64,000 nt of DNA from Moniliella sp. 'wahieum' (taxonomy: Eukaryota > Basidiomycota > Moniliellomycetes > Moniliellales > Moniliellaceae), in assembly GCA_003971905.1 (NCBI GenBank), contig RSEE01000009.1:372001-436000 (forward strand), written 5' to 3'. The stretch's first letter is position 1. Each line of letters opens with the position of its first letter. Positions 43,206-53,930 of the stretch are shown here, in pieces. The notes under the pieces were generated by a model. The model was not told where the DNA came from. It searched no databases and was given only the letters and a program-made list of their open reading frames with translations. The position numbers were made by a program, and so were the translations under genes.

Positions 43206-44939
43206 ATGTCGGCTTTCCCTTCACAAGGCTCGTCTCCCGACGGCACACCTCGCACGACCACCGACCTGGACGACAAAACGACGTCGAACGTCGGCTTGCT
43301 CCCTCTAGACCCGTTGAACGCGGATGGTGCCGCCTCCTCTCCTTTTACGGAGCAAGGCACACACCCTCTTTCGGCCTCCACCCGGCGCAAGCGCATCTAC
43401 ATTTTCTCAGCGGTTGTCGCCACCGTCATTGTGCTGGCCATCGCGCTGGGTGTAGGTCTGGGGGTTGGACTGAGTCACCACAAACACAAAGATTCGGATG
43501 AACAACATCGCCCTGGCTCCAGCCCCAAACGTTCTCTTCCCCCTTCTCCGGTGGGAGCCACGTTTTTGCGATTTGCCCCGTGTCCTAACGTCACCCAGGC
43601 CACTGTACCCCTCATGCACTCCTCCCTGTGGGCCGACCCAGAAGGCACAGCACCCAGCAACGCAACGATGGCTGTCGTGGTCCAACATGGGATTGGGCGT
43701 AACTTTGATGTCGCCTTTGCCGCATTGGCCCCCATTCTTGACCTTGACACGACGGTGCTCGTCTCGCCCAACTTTTATTACCCTACCGACGTGCCTCGGT
43801 TGCACAAGAATGGCGCTTACTCCAACTGGTTTAATGCTCGCAGACGCTGGCATGGGACCAGTTTGATTCTTGGGTGGGCGGGGGAGATCCAGTGGCGCCC
43901 AACGCGTCGGTCGCTGCTTCCCCCGAGGTGGTGGGGAAAGGTGCGGCATGCAGCACATACGATGTGCATGACCGCTTCTTTGATCTGTTTACCAATACCT
44001 CCCTCTACCCCAACATGCAACGCATCGTCTTTGCTGGCCATTCGGGCGGTGCAGCGCTCATGAGCCGATACGCTATGGTCAGTTCCGACCCGCCCCATGG
44101 ATCCAACATCACCCTCCGCTTTGTCCATGCCAACGCGCCCAACTTTGCCTACTGGACCTCCCAACGACCCAATGCTACCCATACGGAGAATTGCCCAGGA
44201 TGGGATGATTGGGACTATGGCATGCAAGGAACCAAGACGCGTTATGGCCTCCAAGCTCACCTTGCCCAAGTCAATGCTCTACAGGTATGCCCTCCCCCCC
44301 TCCCTCCCTCCGCCTACAACCCCACCACGTGACCCCTTTTGGCCGATGCACTAACCATCCACCTATTTTAGGCGCTACCTCGCTCGGGACATCATCGCCC
44401 TCCAGGGCAACATGGACACTCGTCGTTGGTTCCCTGTCGGGGACTACGATTGCTCTGTCGAAGCCCAAGGTGGAGACGACCGACGGGACCGGAACTATGC
44501 CTGGTGGGTCTACAAGAACTTGCTTGCCGGTTCCCCCACCAACGTGACCCAGTTCCCGTTTTACAACGAACTGCGAGCCCTCCTCCCTCCTCATACGTCA
44601 TTGCAAAACTCCACCTTGCCCGTGGGTGCTTTGCTCAACCAGACGGCCGGCTATACGTATACGGCCCATACGCCTGTGAGCGACGTTCGTGCGCGCGCGC
44701 ACTTGTTCCGGCACCGATTTTGTGTCGTTCCCGATGTAGGGCACGTGGCGGGGTTGATGTGGAACTCGTCGTGTGGCATTCAATCGTTTTCGTTGGAAGG
44801 TGTGCCGCCCACGCCGGCGTTTGCTTCGCTCCCGCCCCTGCAGCCCGACCACTTCACTCACCCCCTGGCGAACACTTCGCACCCCAGTAAGGGCCGCGCA
44901 AGGGGAATCAACTACTTAGGGGGCTGCATGTGCCCTTGA
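43206..44939 (+). CDS. Membrane-anchored extracytoplasmic alpha/beta hydrolase
   Basis: ATG 43206 (MSAFPSQGSSPDGTP) opens a 60-residue polar tail, a single transmembrane segment at about residues 64-90 (IYIFSAVVATVIVLAIALGV) and then a lumenal domain with many N-glycosylation sequons (NVTQ, NATM, NTSL, NITL, NATH). The fold is shown by VVVQHGIGRNFDVAFAALAP, a nucleophile elbow IVFAGHSGGAALMSRY (Ser in GHSGG), a later strand IIALQGNMDTRRWFP, the segment CSVEAQGGDDRRDRNYAWWV, and VVPDVGHVAGLMW with the likely catalytic His. It is therefore a type II membrane protein or is released by cleavage; the substrate is unknown. An intron at about 44285-44371 (GTATGC...TTTTAG) splits VNALQ from RYLARDII, with a one-base discrepancy. 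One clear frame change follows RRRWHGTS. Confidence 0.8.
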
Positions 44940-45606
44940 CGTCCGTCAAAGAAGGCTCCATACATCATGCATCCCGGTCGGCCTTTGTTTCTCCACATCA
45001 CTATATTTACCGGCATCCCGATGCCAGAGCCCACTCTCCCTATCTCCTTCAGTACATCAGTACTACTCCGCGTGTTACCCCCAATTCCTCCTCCTTTCAT
45101 CGACTTGTCGTTGGTTGATCGCATCTCTTCGCTGTTTTGCTGTTCCGTCACCCCCCATCCCATCTTTTTGTGCCTACTTTCCCCCACCCACCCCTTACAT
45201 GACTTGCCTGGGGAGGTCACTGCTTGTCTCTTCAATTCCTTATGCATACCTATAATGTCGCGAATTGTTGCTGTCGTGTACCACGACACGGATGCGTTCT
45301 TTTTCTTTCGTGCAAGTGACGAAGAGGACCGAGAGGACTCAGTTCAGTACTCACGAGGATCCCTTGGCCAGTACCACGGCGACGGACCCACGCAAATCCC
45401 TTCTTCCCCCGTGACCATCACCCTACCCGCGCCCATTCCCACTGTAGTGGCTGTGCCTCTTGCGTTTACCCGAAGAATATTGTGGTTGAGAGAGGTTGGG
45501 GTTAAGGATGGCTGTGAGAGGGGAAATGGTCTACAATACCTGAGGCCTGAGACCTGAGAGTCGACTTCCCCTTGGGTCTCCGCAGACAACATAATTCTTT
45601 CCAAGC

Positions 45607-45691
45607 AGCTACCTAGCTCAGGCGGAAGAGCGGTGGGCTCATAAGTTGTCGTGTGACCCACAGGTCGTCGGATCAAGACCGACGGTAGCTA
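45607..45691 (+). tRNA. Initiator tRNA-Met (CAT) with a 12-nt intron
   Basis: The sequence folds as a full cloverleaf: acceptor stem AGCTACC/GGTAGCT, D stem GCTC/GAGC, anticodon stem GTGGG/CCCAC with loop CTCATAA, T stem GTCGG/CCGAC with loop ATCAAGA, and discriminator A. Anticodon CAT is at 45640-45642. Three hallmarks mark it as the initiator rather than the elongator: an A1-U72 pair, three consecutive G-C pairs in the anticodon stem (29-31 with 39-41), and A54 with A60 in the T loop. An extra 12 bases (AGTTGTCGTGTG, 45644-45655) sit after position 37, the canonical nuclear tRNA intron site. Internal A- and B-box promoters are present. Confidence 0.88.
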
Positions 45692-45692
45692 C

Positions 45693-45698
45693 TTTTTT
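45693..45698 (+). terminator. Polymerase III terminator (T6)
   Basis: A run of six T residues begins two bases after the tRNA discriminator base, as expected for RNA polymerase III termination. Confidence 0.85.
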
Positions 45699-46041
45699 CA
45701 CGTTCAACTCTGGCAATAATGGCTGTGCATGTCAAGCAGGTTTCCGGCTTGGCTTAGTCCGATCAGCTCATCGACTACCGTCTGGTTCCCTCCCAAATGG
45801 CACCATGTAATATCCTACCGCGGAACCTGTTCCAGCCTTTCTTCAGTCGCATAGACAGGTCTGGTCAGTTACTAGGTAAATCGTAAGCATCAGTAGCATT
45901 GTCAGGCCGTAGGCCAACGAACCCCGCCATCGAGCACCATGAACATCATGCATCAAGCATCAATCATCAAGCTTCAAAGGCCAAGTACAGCCGATGGGGA
46001 AGTCCAAGATAGAAGAGGTGCATACATACGGCACTTCGTAC

Positions 46042-46561
46042 TCACTTGGCCTGCTGGGCAAGGTAGTACTGGTAACCATAGTACGCAGCGAGATGCCAAT
46101 GGGAATGAACATTAGCAACGAATTCCTGTGGGGATGGAAATTGAAGGGTCATATCTTGATGCAGAGAGGAGGTGAGAGAAAGGGGACGAACGATCGCCTT
46201 TGCTTGGGAGCCGTGGCAACCGTGGGAGAGGGGCCGGACTTCTGTAAAGAGGAAACGGAAAAGAGAGATCAGTATCCCATACAGGTTTTGTTTGGTCTCC
46301 CAATATTTTCACAAAACGTACCGCCACCCATCCAGCTGGCCCACCTTCATCGGGTCTAGCAACTGCCGCGCATCATCCGAGTGGCCCACATCGTCGAATG
46401 CTTCGGTCGCGTCCTTCCAGCCTCGGCCAGCAGCACTCATCGCCCCCCGGGTGCTCGTCGATAAAGTCAGTGACATTGTACACATTTCCATGGATCGCCA
46501 TCCAACAGTCGGACGCCTTGTTGTGTTCCGCAAGGGACGATGCGGCAATCTTGGTGGCCAT
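46042..46561 (-). CDS. Cytochrome b5 (tail-anchored)
   Basis: Cytochrome b5 passes electrons to ER lipid and sterol desaturases and hydroxylases. ATG 46561 gives MATKIAASSLAEHNKASDCW, then MAIHGNVYNVTDFIDEHPGG with the first haem ligand in HPGG. After a frame change the sequence continues GKDATEAFDDVGHSDDAR, with the second haem His in VGHS, and LDPMKVGQLDGW. A GTACGT splice site at 46321 follows. The final exon, starting after CCCCACAG at about 46125, encodes LLMFIPIGISL followed by AAYYGYQYYLAQQAK and a TGA at 46042, a hydrophobic segment with a short polar end, as in a C-terminal membrane anchor. The 196-base gap between exons is long for this window and may hide another small exon. ERG1, a client-type pathway enzyme, is elsewhere in the window, but no operon-like link is implied. 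Confidence 0.85.
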
Positions 46562-47961
46562 ATTGGATGTACTGGGTGGTGGGGGAAAGAGCAAGGCAGC
46601 TGGGTCCCAGCGCGCGGCTAAGAGTCAAGCTTCAAGCTCAAGGCTAGTAGAACGGAACGGGGAATGCGCACTGCACCACACACGCTATCGGTGCAAGCAG
46701 TTGGTGATCAATGATGTATGATGCACGATGCATGATGCATGATGCTGCCGCGCAATTTCACTTGTGGGTTGGAAATGAGCACGGGGGAGGCTGGCGCCGT
46801 GCTGGGCCCATTAATTTCATTATTAATGGCTGCTGGTGACCGGCCGTGGCCGGTGAATGGTCGGGCAGGGGGAGGCAACCACAATCGGCCGATGACATGT
46901 GAGCCCCACCATTCTCACTTCTCACCACCCGCCTCACCCTCAGCGTTGTTGGAACTTCATGGTGGTTCAATACATTGGATGTTGGCGCGTACTGACGCGC
47001 GTGACGGCGTGACGTTAGTGGCATGTTCAAGTTGACCTTCCCCGTTGTCACGGTCCTCTTAGCTAATCAGGTAAATTTTCTCGACTCGATCTTACTAGTT
47101 ACTCTTCACCGATAATGTTTTCCTACCCGCTACCGGCGCTACCAGTGCATCATGTAAGTAACTTCCCTTGGTACTTGGTCTCACCGTATCGCCCGACCGC
47201 CATTGAGTTGTTTGAATATTGACTTCAATAGTGACTAGTGACTTTGAGCTTCAAGCTTCAGGTTTCAAGCTTCAAGCTCTTCAAGTTGCTTCAGAGGAGG
47301 GCAAACTTGCTCGTTTTGCGCAACGCATTCTAAGTATCTGGGTGAGCGCGTGAGCCATGGGAAGGCGCCAATGCCGTTAAGCGCATCGGCGGCGAGCCAA
47401 ATGACCATGAAGAGGTCGCGCTGAGACCATCGCCGGATTGGCCGCCCATGTCTCGTACAGCTGGGGGACCGGTGAGGAGGCCAGGATCCAGGACGCGATG
47501 GATACCAACGCCACCGGCGCTTTCGAGCACCTCACCCTCACCATCAAGCCAAGAGGAGGGATGGTCGACGGCGGCAGAAAGACCAGAGACGCGCCACCAA
47601 AAAGACCCAGCATTGCGCTGGGATGGACATTTAACCCGCGTTTATCAATGCCAAATCCCATTGATGCACGCATAACCGGCCCCTATCGGCCCCAACAGGC
47701 CAAGTGGAGAAGGGCGGAATAGCGATGGGAGGAATGTAGCTGGCTCGGCTATTATTCCTGGCCGAGGCGGAGGCCCAGCCTGCGCGCTGAGGCTTACGAT
47801 ACACTCCCCCCGCTGCCCACGGCACGGGACAGTGGGTTACGTCACAACTCGACGCGTCTCTCAGCGGGGGCCGATTGGATCGTCAGAGCAACAACAGGCC
47901 AGCCGCGGCGGCAGCCTGTACCCTCCTCACCACCACTTTCACCCCGGTTGACGTTGCTGCC
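46562..47961. other. Intergenic region between divergent cytochrome b5 and HMG-box genes
   Basis: No gene is recognised. Repeats include GATGTATGATGCACGATGCATGATGCATGATG words at 46711-46744, AAGCTTCAAGCTCAAGG at about 46628-46643, GCTTCAAGCTTCAGGTTTCAAGC at 47248-47270 and a GACGCGCGTGACGGCGTGACG patch at 46993-47013. ORFs of 90-100 codons around 47430-47720 occur on both strands and are not credible. Confidence 0.5.
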
Positions 47962-48236
47962 ATGCTCTTTGCCCCTGCCCTCCGCTCCACCGCGCGCGCC
48001 ACGCCTGCCGCCGTCCGCTCCCTCCACCTCTCCGCTCCGGCGCTTCTGCCCAAGAAGGCCGCCAGTCGACGTACGACGCCAAGCCCAAGCGCGAGCCGAC
48101 GCAGTACAACCTCTTCGTCAAGAAGACGTACCCGATCATCAAGGCGGAGCATCCCGACCTTGAGGCCAAGTCCATCTCAAAGCACATTGCCGCTCGTTGG
48201 GCTGTCGCTCCTGAGAACAAGAACAGGAAGGCGTAA
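47962..48236 (+). CDS. Small mitochondrial HMG-box protein (Abf2/TFAM-like)
   Basis: ATG 47962 gives MLFAPALRSTARATPAAVRS then LHLSAPALLPKK, an Arg/Ala/Ser-rich, acid-free mitochondrial presequence with a likely cleavage site. A single HMG box follows: STYDAKPKREPTQYNLFVKK, TYPIIKAEHPDLEAKSISKH, IAARWAVAPENKNRKA and a TAA at 48234-48236. The product is about 91 residues, roughly half of yeast Abf2, with one box rather than two. HMG-box proteins of this kind bend and compact mtDNA in nucleoids. One base is missing at the KKAAKSTYD junction. Together with Mgm101 this is the second nucleoid-type gene in the window, though 31 kb away. Confidence 0.85.
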
Positions 48237-49041
48237 GAACCTCCTAATCGACATGTTCTATAGGAGCGCGTTCGCCATGGATTAGATGTGCCCAGCGTCT
48301 CCTCGGAGGCTATGAATACGCAGGAGCATGTGCCATGGATGATGGGTACGTGGCTATCAACGCCCTTACTTTCCGATACATTCCACTGACTTGAGCCGAC
48401 CTTCGCTTGCACAGCTACAGGGCATCTGATAGTTCATCCTTTGTGAGAACGCGCTTTGATTCAAGTTTCTTAAGGGTCCCCGGTTGCTGTTAGCTCTTTT
48501 TTCACCAAGTTCCTCTGTTCTTTGGTGTAAATGTTGTTGTCCATAGGGTACCTGTAGTGCGGCGGGCGCTAGGAAGCCGGTTCCCATTATGAGATCAATC
48601 GCAGTGCTGCTGAAGTCCTGTGCATGTACTGAACAGTACGCCGCCCCCTGTTACAAATATAACACTCGGCGAAAATCTGGCACCACTATTGGCGTGTTGT
48701 CTTAGAAGACTCCCGATGGCATTGGTGGTGTTTTCGTGAGGACCTCAATTCTTCCAGATGTCCTACCAGTTCATATGATGGCCAAGGAGGTGGATAGAGC
48801 CACGAACTTGGCGGCTGGAGTCTGTAGAAGGAACGGGGGGAAGCCAATGGTTGACATCAACACACCCGCTTTGACTGGACTATTAGCGTGAGGCTGCAAG
48901 CTGTGACATGTACTAACCGTTTGAAGGAAGCCCAACCAATCTTGCTTCGCCTGCAATCTGTGGTGTCGAAAACGGACATGATGTGTCGCTCGATAGTGGG
49001 CTAAAACGCAACAAATAAAATACAGTGCACAAGTAGTCTTT
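48237..49041. other. Intergenic region between convergent genes
   Basis: No gene, RNA or repeat array is recognised in this 800-base interval. It should contain the 3' UTRs of the HMG-box gene and the Zn2Cys6 factor. Confidence 0.5.
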
Positions 49042-51442
49042 CTAGTCGGCTTGGCCGGCACTGGCGTCGACAGCCAAGCGACAACGATGAATCTCTGTGC
49101 GGAAGAGCCGGTAGAGGGGGAAGACCTTGGATCCGTGACCGAGGGTTGCCTCACAAAACGCCATATTGCTGACAGCCTCGCGTTTGCGCCAGGTGCCCTT
49201 GCGCATCGCCGAACTCATCTCTCCCGGGCGCGAGGTATTGGCAGCAACCATGACCACATACGCATAGGATGCCACCATCTGGCAGCAGCCCCAGATCGGC
49301 CAATGGATCGGGAGAAAGTTCAAGTCGGAAGGATTGGCTGCCTGCGCGGTGACCCGCTCAAAGGCCCGTTGTGAGTCGAGCTGGGTGAGGAGGAGGATGC
49401 TATCCGCTGCCTCCACCATGATCTGGACGCTGGATTGGAGCGACTTGGGGTCCGGTACGTACGTCCCATCTCCCTGAACCGGAGCTCCCCCTTCCAGCGG
49501 AAGGAGCAACTATCCAAGTCCAAAGGCAATCGCCGAACCAAGCACGGCGGTGGAGATGAATGCGGCTAGCATGGGCAGCGAAAGGAATCGAACAGAATTA
49601 CTTGGCGCGTTCCATGTGCATGCAGTCCGGTTTGGGAGGTGACCGTACACACGCCATCCAGCCCTGCTGCGCATCGCTGATCAAGTTCTGTAGCATGCGG
49701 TCCAGGGAGGCAAGTCGACCCAGATCGGGCGCGCCCGATGGGAACATGCTCGGACCGCGCACCGCTTCGTACATTATCGTCACCGCCGTCGAGCGAGCGC
49801 GGTACGCCGCATCGGCATCGTCTGCGTCTTTTTCAAATCCCACATCCACGCCCCATCAATACGGACCGCCTGTTGCTCGGAAGGAAGGAACTGCCGTTCC
49901 ATCCGCCCCGACGTCGAAATGTGCATCATCACGTCGGCGGCGAAAAAGTCGGCCCAAAGGCGACGGGCAGTCAGGTCCATCCCCGTCCGATGAGCCCAGA
50001 TGGCAAATTCCCCTTGCTCATTTGGGTCGTCGAGCTGAGTCAAACGACAAGCGAGGGCAAGTTCGAGGAACCGTGCCATGCATTGTTCCGCCTCTGCAAG
50101 CGAGTGTCGGCCGTAATGTCCGTATGCCAGGACGAGTGTGCAAGCAAGCACATCTAGCGCTTGTCAGGGAGAGTGAAGAGCAGCCCCCATTGTGGGCTCT
50201 GTACCAACCGACTCCATTGCCCATGTGCCAAAATAAGGGCTTTTTGGTCTCCGGTGCTTCGGCACCGAGGACACAGTTATGGCCCATAAACGCAATGGCC
50301 AGCGTAGACAATCCACGCTCCTCCCACTCCAGAAAGTCAGACTGAGAGCCAAAGATGGGGAGGGAAAGAGCAAAACTGCTGAAAAAACGGTCGATTCTAA
50401 TAAGGGCACATGAGTAAGTGCGCGTCCGCAATACCAAGGGAACAAACAGAAGACAAAGACATACCCTGTACTGGTCTCGTCATCTGATCCGATCTGCAGA
50501 GCCTGAGGGGTAGAGAGCTCCGACAGCGAGGATGCGTTCGTGCAGTGCTTTGAGAGGGTTAGACTGTGAGGCAGCGCGGCCGGAATCCGTTTCCTCTGCT
50601 GATGGTGAGGTAAGTGGTGTAGACGGTTGCAGTTGCGTCTGGCAACTCTCTGCCGTCCCTTGGGATAAAGTGGAAAGAACGGACAAACCAAGATCGTGGC
50701 TTGTTCTCGTGCTGGATGGCCCAACATCGGCGATTCGCTCTCTTTCCTCCATGTGCTGGAGGAAGCGCTTCCAGGAGAAGGTCCATTTTCGTTTCCTGGC
50801 GCAGTGGCGGGGAAGAGAGCATGGAGGGAACGCCCGTCCTGGCATCTGGGACGGCCAGAGAAGAGAATGTGTCGGGGGTAGGCCAAAACAGAGACTGGAG
50901 CAGGTCCACTTGGGGTTGGCCTCCATCCAGCGGGTAGCTGGGGCCAAGGAGCCAGCAGGGGCGGTACCGACTTCCGTAAGAGTGTAGAAAGGGCCGTTAG
51001 CTCCCATTCCCGCCAAGGCTTGTCCGTCTGGAGCAACTCTGATCCACTCATGACAGGGTTAGGGGTGGATGTCACGGGCGGGCTGAGGTCTGGCGTGGTC
51101 GAGGTCGCTGTCCTGGAAGTGAAGCCGATTAAGGGGGGAAGCGCAGGAGGCCTTGCGGGGTACACTGGCTGATGCGTCTTCCAGAGGAGATGGAGACGGG
51201 GCGTTTGCGTGGTCGGCCCGTCCGAGAGCAAGGCTTCCACGTGCAGGTAATCCGTGCTGAGCACAACGCGGACACGGCGTCTCAGCCGGGATGGCGGGCT
51301 GGCCTTGCCGGACGCTCTTGTTGCACGGCAGAACAGCACATCGGGCGGGATCAGGCCAATGCAGCGCATTTTGGCAGCTCGGCAGGGGAGGCAGCCAAGG
51401 CGCCCGGACAGGGCCAGAGCTACTGACGGGGGATGGGTCCAT
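49042..51442 (-). CDS. Zn2Cys6 fungal-specific transcription factor
   Basis: The binuclear zinc cluster is near the N-terminus: CLPCRAAKMRC (C-x2-C-x6-C) and, about 30 residues later, CPRCAQHGLPC (again C-x2-C-x6-C), followed by the basic linker typical of Gal4-type DNA-binding domains. ATG 51442 (MDPSPVSSSGPVRAPW) precedes it. A Ser/Pro-rich linker leads to the fungal-specific regulatory domain, seen in VLACTLVLAYGHYGRHSLAE, AEQCMARFLELALACRLTQL, GMDLTARRLWADFFAADVMM, and near the end AADSILLLTQLDSQRAFERV and WGCCQMVASYAYVVMVAANT. The protein ends ASAGQAD at 49042. This layout is that of the large fungal activator family whose members control metabolism; the target genes cannot be inferred. 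Several frame changes occur, including one inside the zinc-cluster exon. An intron around 50395-50470 is likely. Confidence 0.85.
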
Positions 51443-52225
51443 AGTGCCAAAGAGGTGACGGGCGGTTGTGGTGTGGTGGGGTTGGAAGGAGGGAGAACCA
51501 AGTGCGAGGCGTCGCTTTCTGCGTGGGTTGTGGTTAGGTTGGAAACCCTTTGCCTAGGCAAGCGTGACGCGTGACTCCGGCTCGGCCATTTTATCTTGCT
51601 TTGCCCAAAAGTGCCCGAGACATGCCTGGACGATAGAAGATCGATGATAGGTGCCGGCGGTGGGTGATCCGTGATCGACGGGGATGATTTTGAGTACCAG
51701 TAGTACGATGAGTCGATGAGGCTGATCAGGTGAAGGAGGTTGCAGCTGGCCCATACCACAGATCTCCGAAGACGTGGCCGATCTGGTCCTTGAGCTGGAC
51801 GCGGCCATGGTTTGGTATGGCCCTCTGACTTTTTCTACTGTGCACCTCCTCTTCTTCAGAGGCTCTGGCTACTGAGTTTAAGCGCGCCACTGAGTAACTA
51901 GAACCACCACTCATGAAGGACCATTTATTATCAACTCCCGTGGCGGCCGTCCCCACCAGCTTGCTCTTCTTCTGGCCTCGGGTATCTTTCTGAGAGACGC
52001 TGCTAGCTGAGACTATGGCAAGGTCAATGCCATTGACTAGACATTGGTACAATTACACGGGCATGCACGGCCCGTTCACGGAGCCACCTTGATTTTTGGT
52101 AACGGCTTGGTTGCGGCGTTGAGGGTTAGATGTTCGGGGTGGGCTTGGCCTGGCCAAAGAGGCACGCGGCCGAGAGATGAAGACAAAGTTAGAACGGTTG
52201 TAGAGAGTGGGGTTGAAGGGAAATC
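51443..52225. other. Intergenic region upstream of the Zn2Cys6 gene
   Basis: This is the promoter side of the zinc-cluster gene and the 3' side of NOP58. A GTGACGCGTGACTCC word lies at 51563-51577 and GATCGATGATAGG at about 51640. An ORF at 51726-52052 (minus) has no recognised homology and is not called. Confidence 0.5.
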
Positions 52226-53930
52226 TCAGGCACTGTGCTTGCTCTTCTTTTCTTCTCGCTTTTACTCTCGTCCCCATCCTCACCGGCAGCACGCTTCTTG
52301 GCCTTCTTGGCCGCCTTGCGCTCCTCCTGGAAAGCTTCTTGCTCTCATCCGCCTCGGAAGTTGCCATAGAGACGTCGCCTTCCTTAGCGGCCTTCTTAGC
52401 GGCCTTCTTGGCGGCCTTGCGCTCCTCTTTGGAAAGTTCATTCTTCTCTTCCCCTGACGTGGTCGTGACAGGAGCATCAACACCCGCATTGTACGTCCGT
52501 GGGGCAGAGGCAAGTTCGGGCTGGTAAGCATTCTGCTTTGCTGCTCCGAAGGATCGGTCCTTCTTGAGAGCACCCGAAAAGTTCCCACTTTCCAGCGCGT
52601 GGAGTCGGTGCTCCAAAAGTTGCGCGCCTCAATACCGATCGAGGCGTGACCAGTGTTGTCGTTGCCTGTGGACGTAGCATGAGCTTCGTCCGTCTGGTCG
52701 TCGGCCAGAGCATCAAGGCGACCGAAAGGGCCGTCTTGGTTGCCACCATCCGCGCCATCTTGCCCTTCAGCTTGTTGGGTGCTTGCCCAACGAGCGAGGC
52801 ATGGTACAACAGACCGTACTTGGGCGTATCGTGCTTTGTCTTGAGCGCACGGAAGAGAGCCTTCTCAGCACCAAGAATCTGAATCGTTGAAGCCGGCGCC
52901 TTGGCCAAGTTCATCAGCGATCCCGCATGTGAGATGAGACGTGCCCCACCAGCTCGCCAACAAGCGCGGTGAGGTTGGGTGCAATGTGCGACATGCGTTG
53001 CTGGAGGTAGCTGTACAGTTGTGCACGGTAGGCCGAGATGTTGATCACCTGCTCGGCAAGTTCTTGGATGTGCGCCAGATCCGAGTCGGAAATTTCCGTG
53101 CCCATCGAGATCTCGGCAGCGGCCTTGAGCGTTTCCTCAATCTCCGTGGGCAGGATCTCAGAAAAGTCAGTCGAGTGCGCGTTGGTTCGGAATCCCATGG
53201 CGCGGATCGCCTTGGCGTAGGCTACATTGTCGTTTACAATTTTGCCCATTTCAGGGAAATGCCAGCCGTACCACTCCTTGACACGCATGGCGTAAATGTT
53301 GACTTCCTTGTCCAAGTCGTCCAGCAGGCCAATGGCCTGCACAATCATCGTGTCCACCTTGTCCGGGCTAAACTTGAGCTTGTAGCGAGACAGACTGTGG
53401 GACAGACCGAGCGCCATAGTCGAGATGTCCCGAGCGTCGACGGTGCCCGATCCATCGGCGGCACCCGAGGCCGACAGGAGGCCAGCAAGGTGCTCCCGAA
53501 TGCCACGGTACAGGTCCATTACGGATGAGTCCGAGTAGACATCGATACCTACCTTCTTGCTGATTGCACCACCCAGCTTGGGGTCAATCACCACAAGCTG
53601 CTCCGGCCCACCCTTGGCCGCCTTGTCCTTGATCTCGGCGGTGAGGAACTTCTTGAGCGACTTGGACACCTTGCCCTCGCCAATATCAGAGGCATCCTGC
53701 ACCGCTTCGGCAGTGGAGGTGAAGCGGTGAATGGCCTGGAGCTTAATCAGGCTCGCAACATCGTCGGCCGACTTGAGTTTCTTGGCCAGGTCACCATTCT
53801 TGATTGCCGATGTGGGGGCGAGCTGGAAAAGGCAGAAGCCCACTGGAGAGACGAGGGGAAGCGTCAGTGGTTGCACACTTTTACATTCCGGTAGCTACGC
53901 ACCAGCCGTCTCGAAGAGGACGAGAACCAT
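52226..53930 (-). CDS. NOP58: Box C/D snoRNP core protein Nop58
   Basis: Nop58 is a core protein of box C/D snoRNPs, which guide rRNA 2'-O-methylation in the nucleolus. Exon 1 (53903-53930) encodes [10 protein letters not shown] 60-nt intron (53843-53902, GTGCGT...CTCCAG) precedes [20 protein letters not shown] and [20 protein letters not shown]. The NOSIC/Nop region is strongly conserved: [60 protein letters not shown], the helix ending [19 protein letters not shown], and [20 protein letters not shown] with [20 protein letters not shown]. The tail carries the Lys-rich KKE/D-type repeats ([18 protein letters not shown]) and probably ends KKSKHSA at 52226. One base is missing at LVGARL (G run), one at EARKLLEHRL and others in the Lys tail. 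Lengths of the folded parts agree with the family. Confidence 0.93.

Larger units (their letters stand above)
44940..46041. other. Intergenic region containing a tRNA gene
   Basis: The only feature recognised is the initiator tRNA-Met at 45607-45691. A small forward ORF at about 44967-45557 has random composition. CATCATGCATCAAGCATCAATCATCAAGC-type words lie at about 45945-45975. Confidence 0.5.

Noticed and set aside
51726-52052. 108-codon ORF upstream of the Zn2Cys6 gene
   Set aside because: It begins without a clear ATG context and shows no homology I can name.
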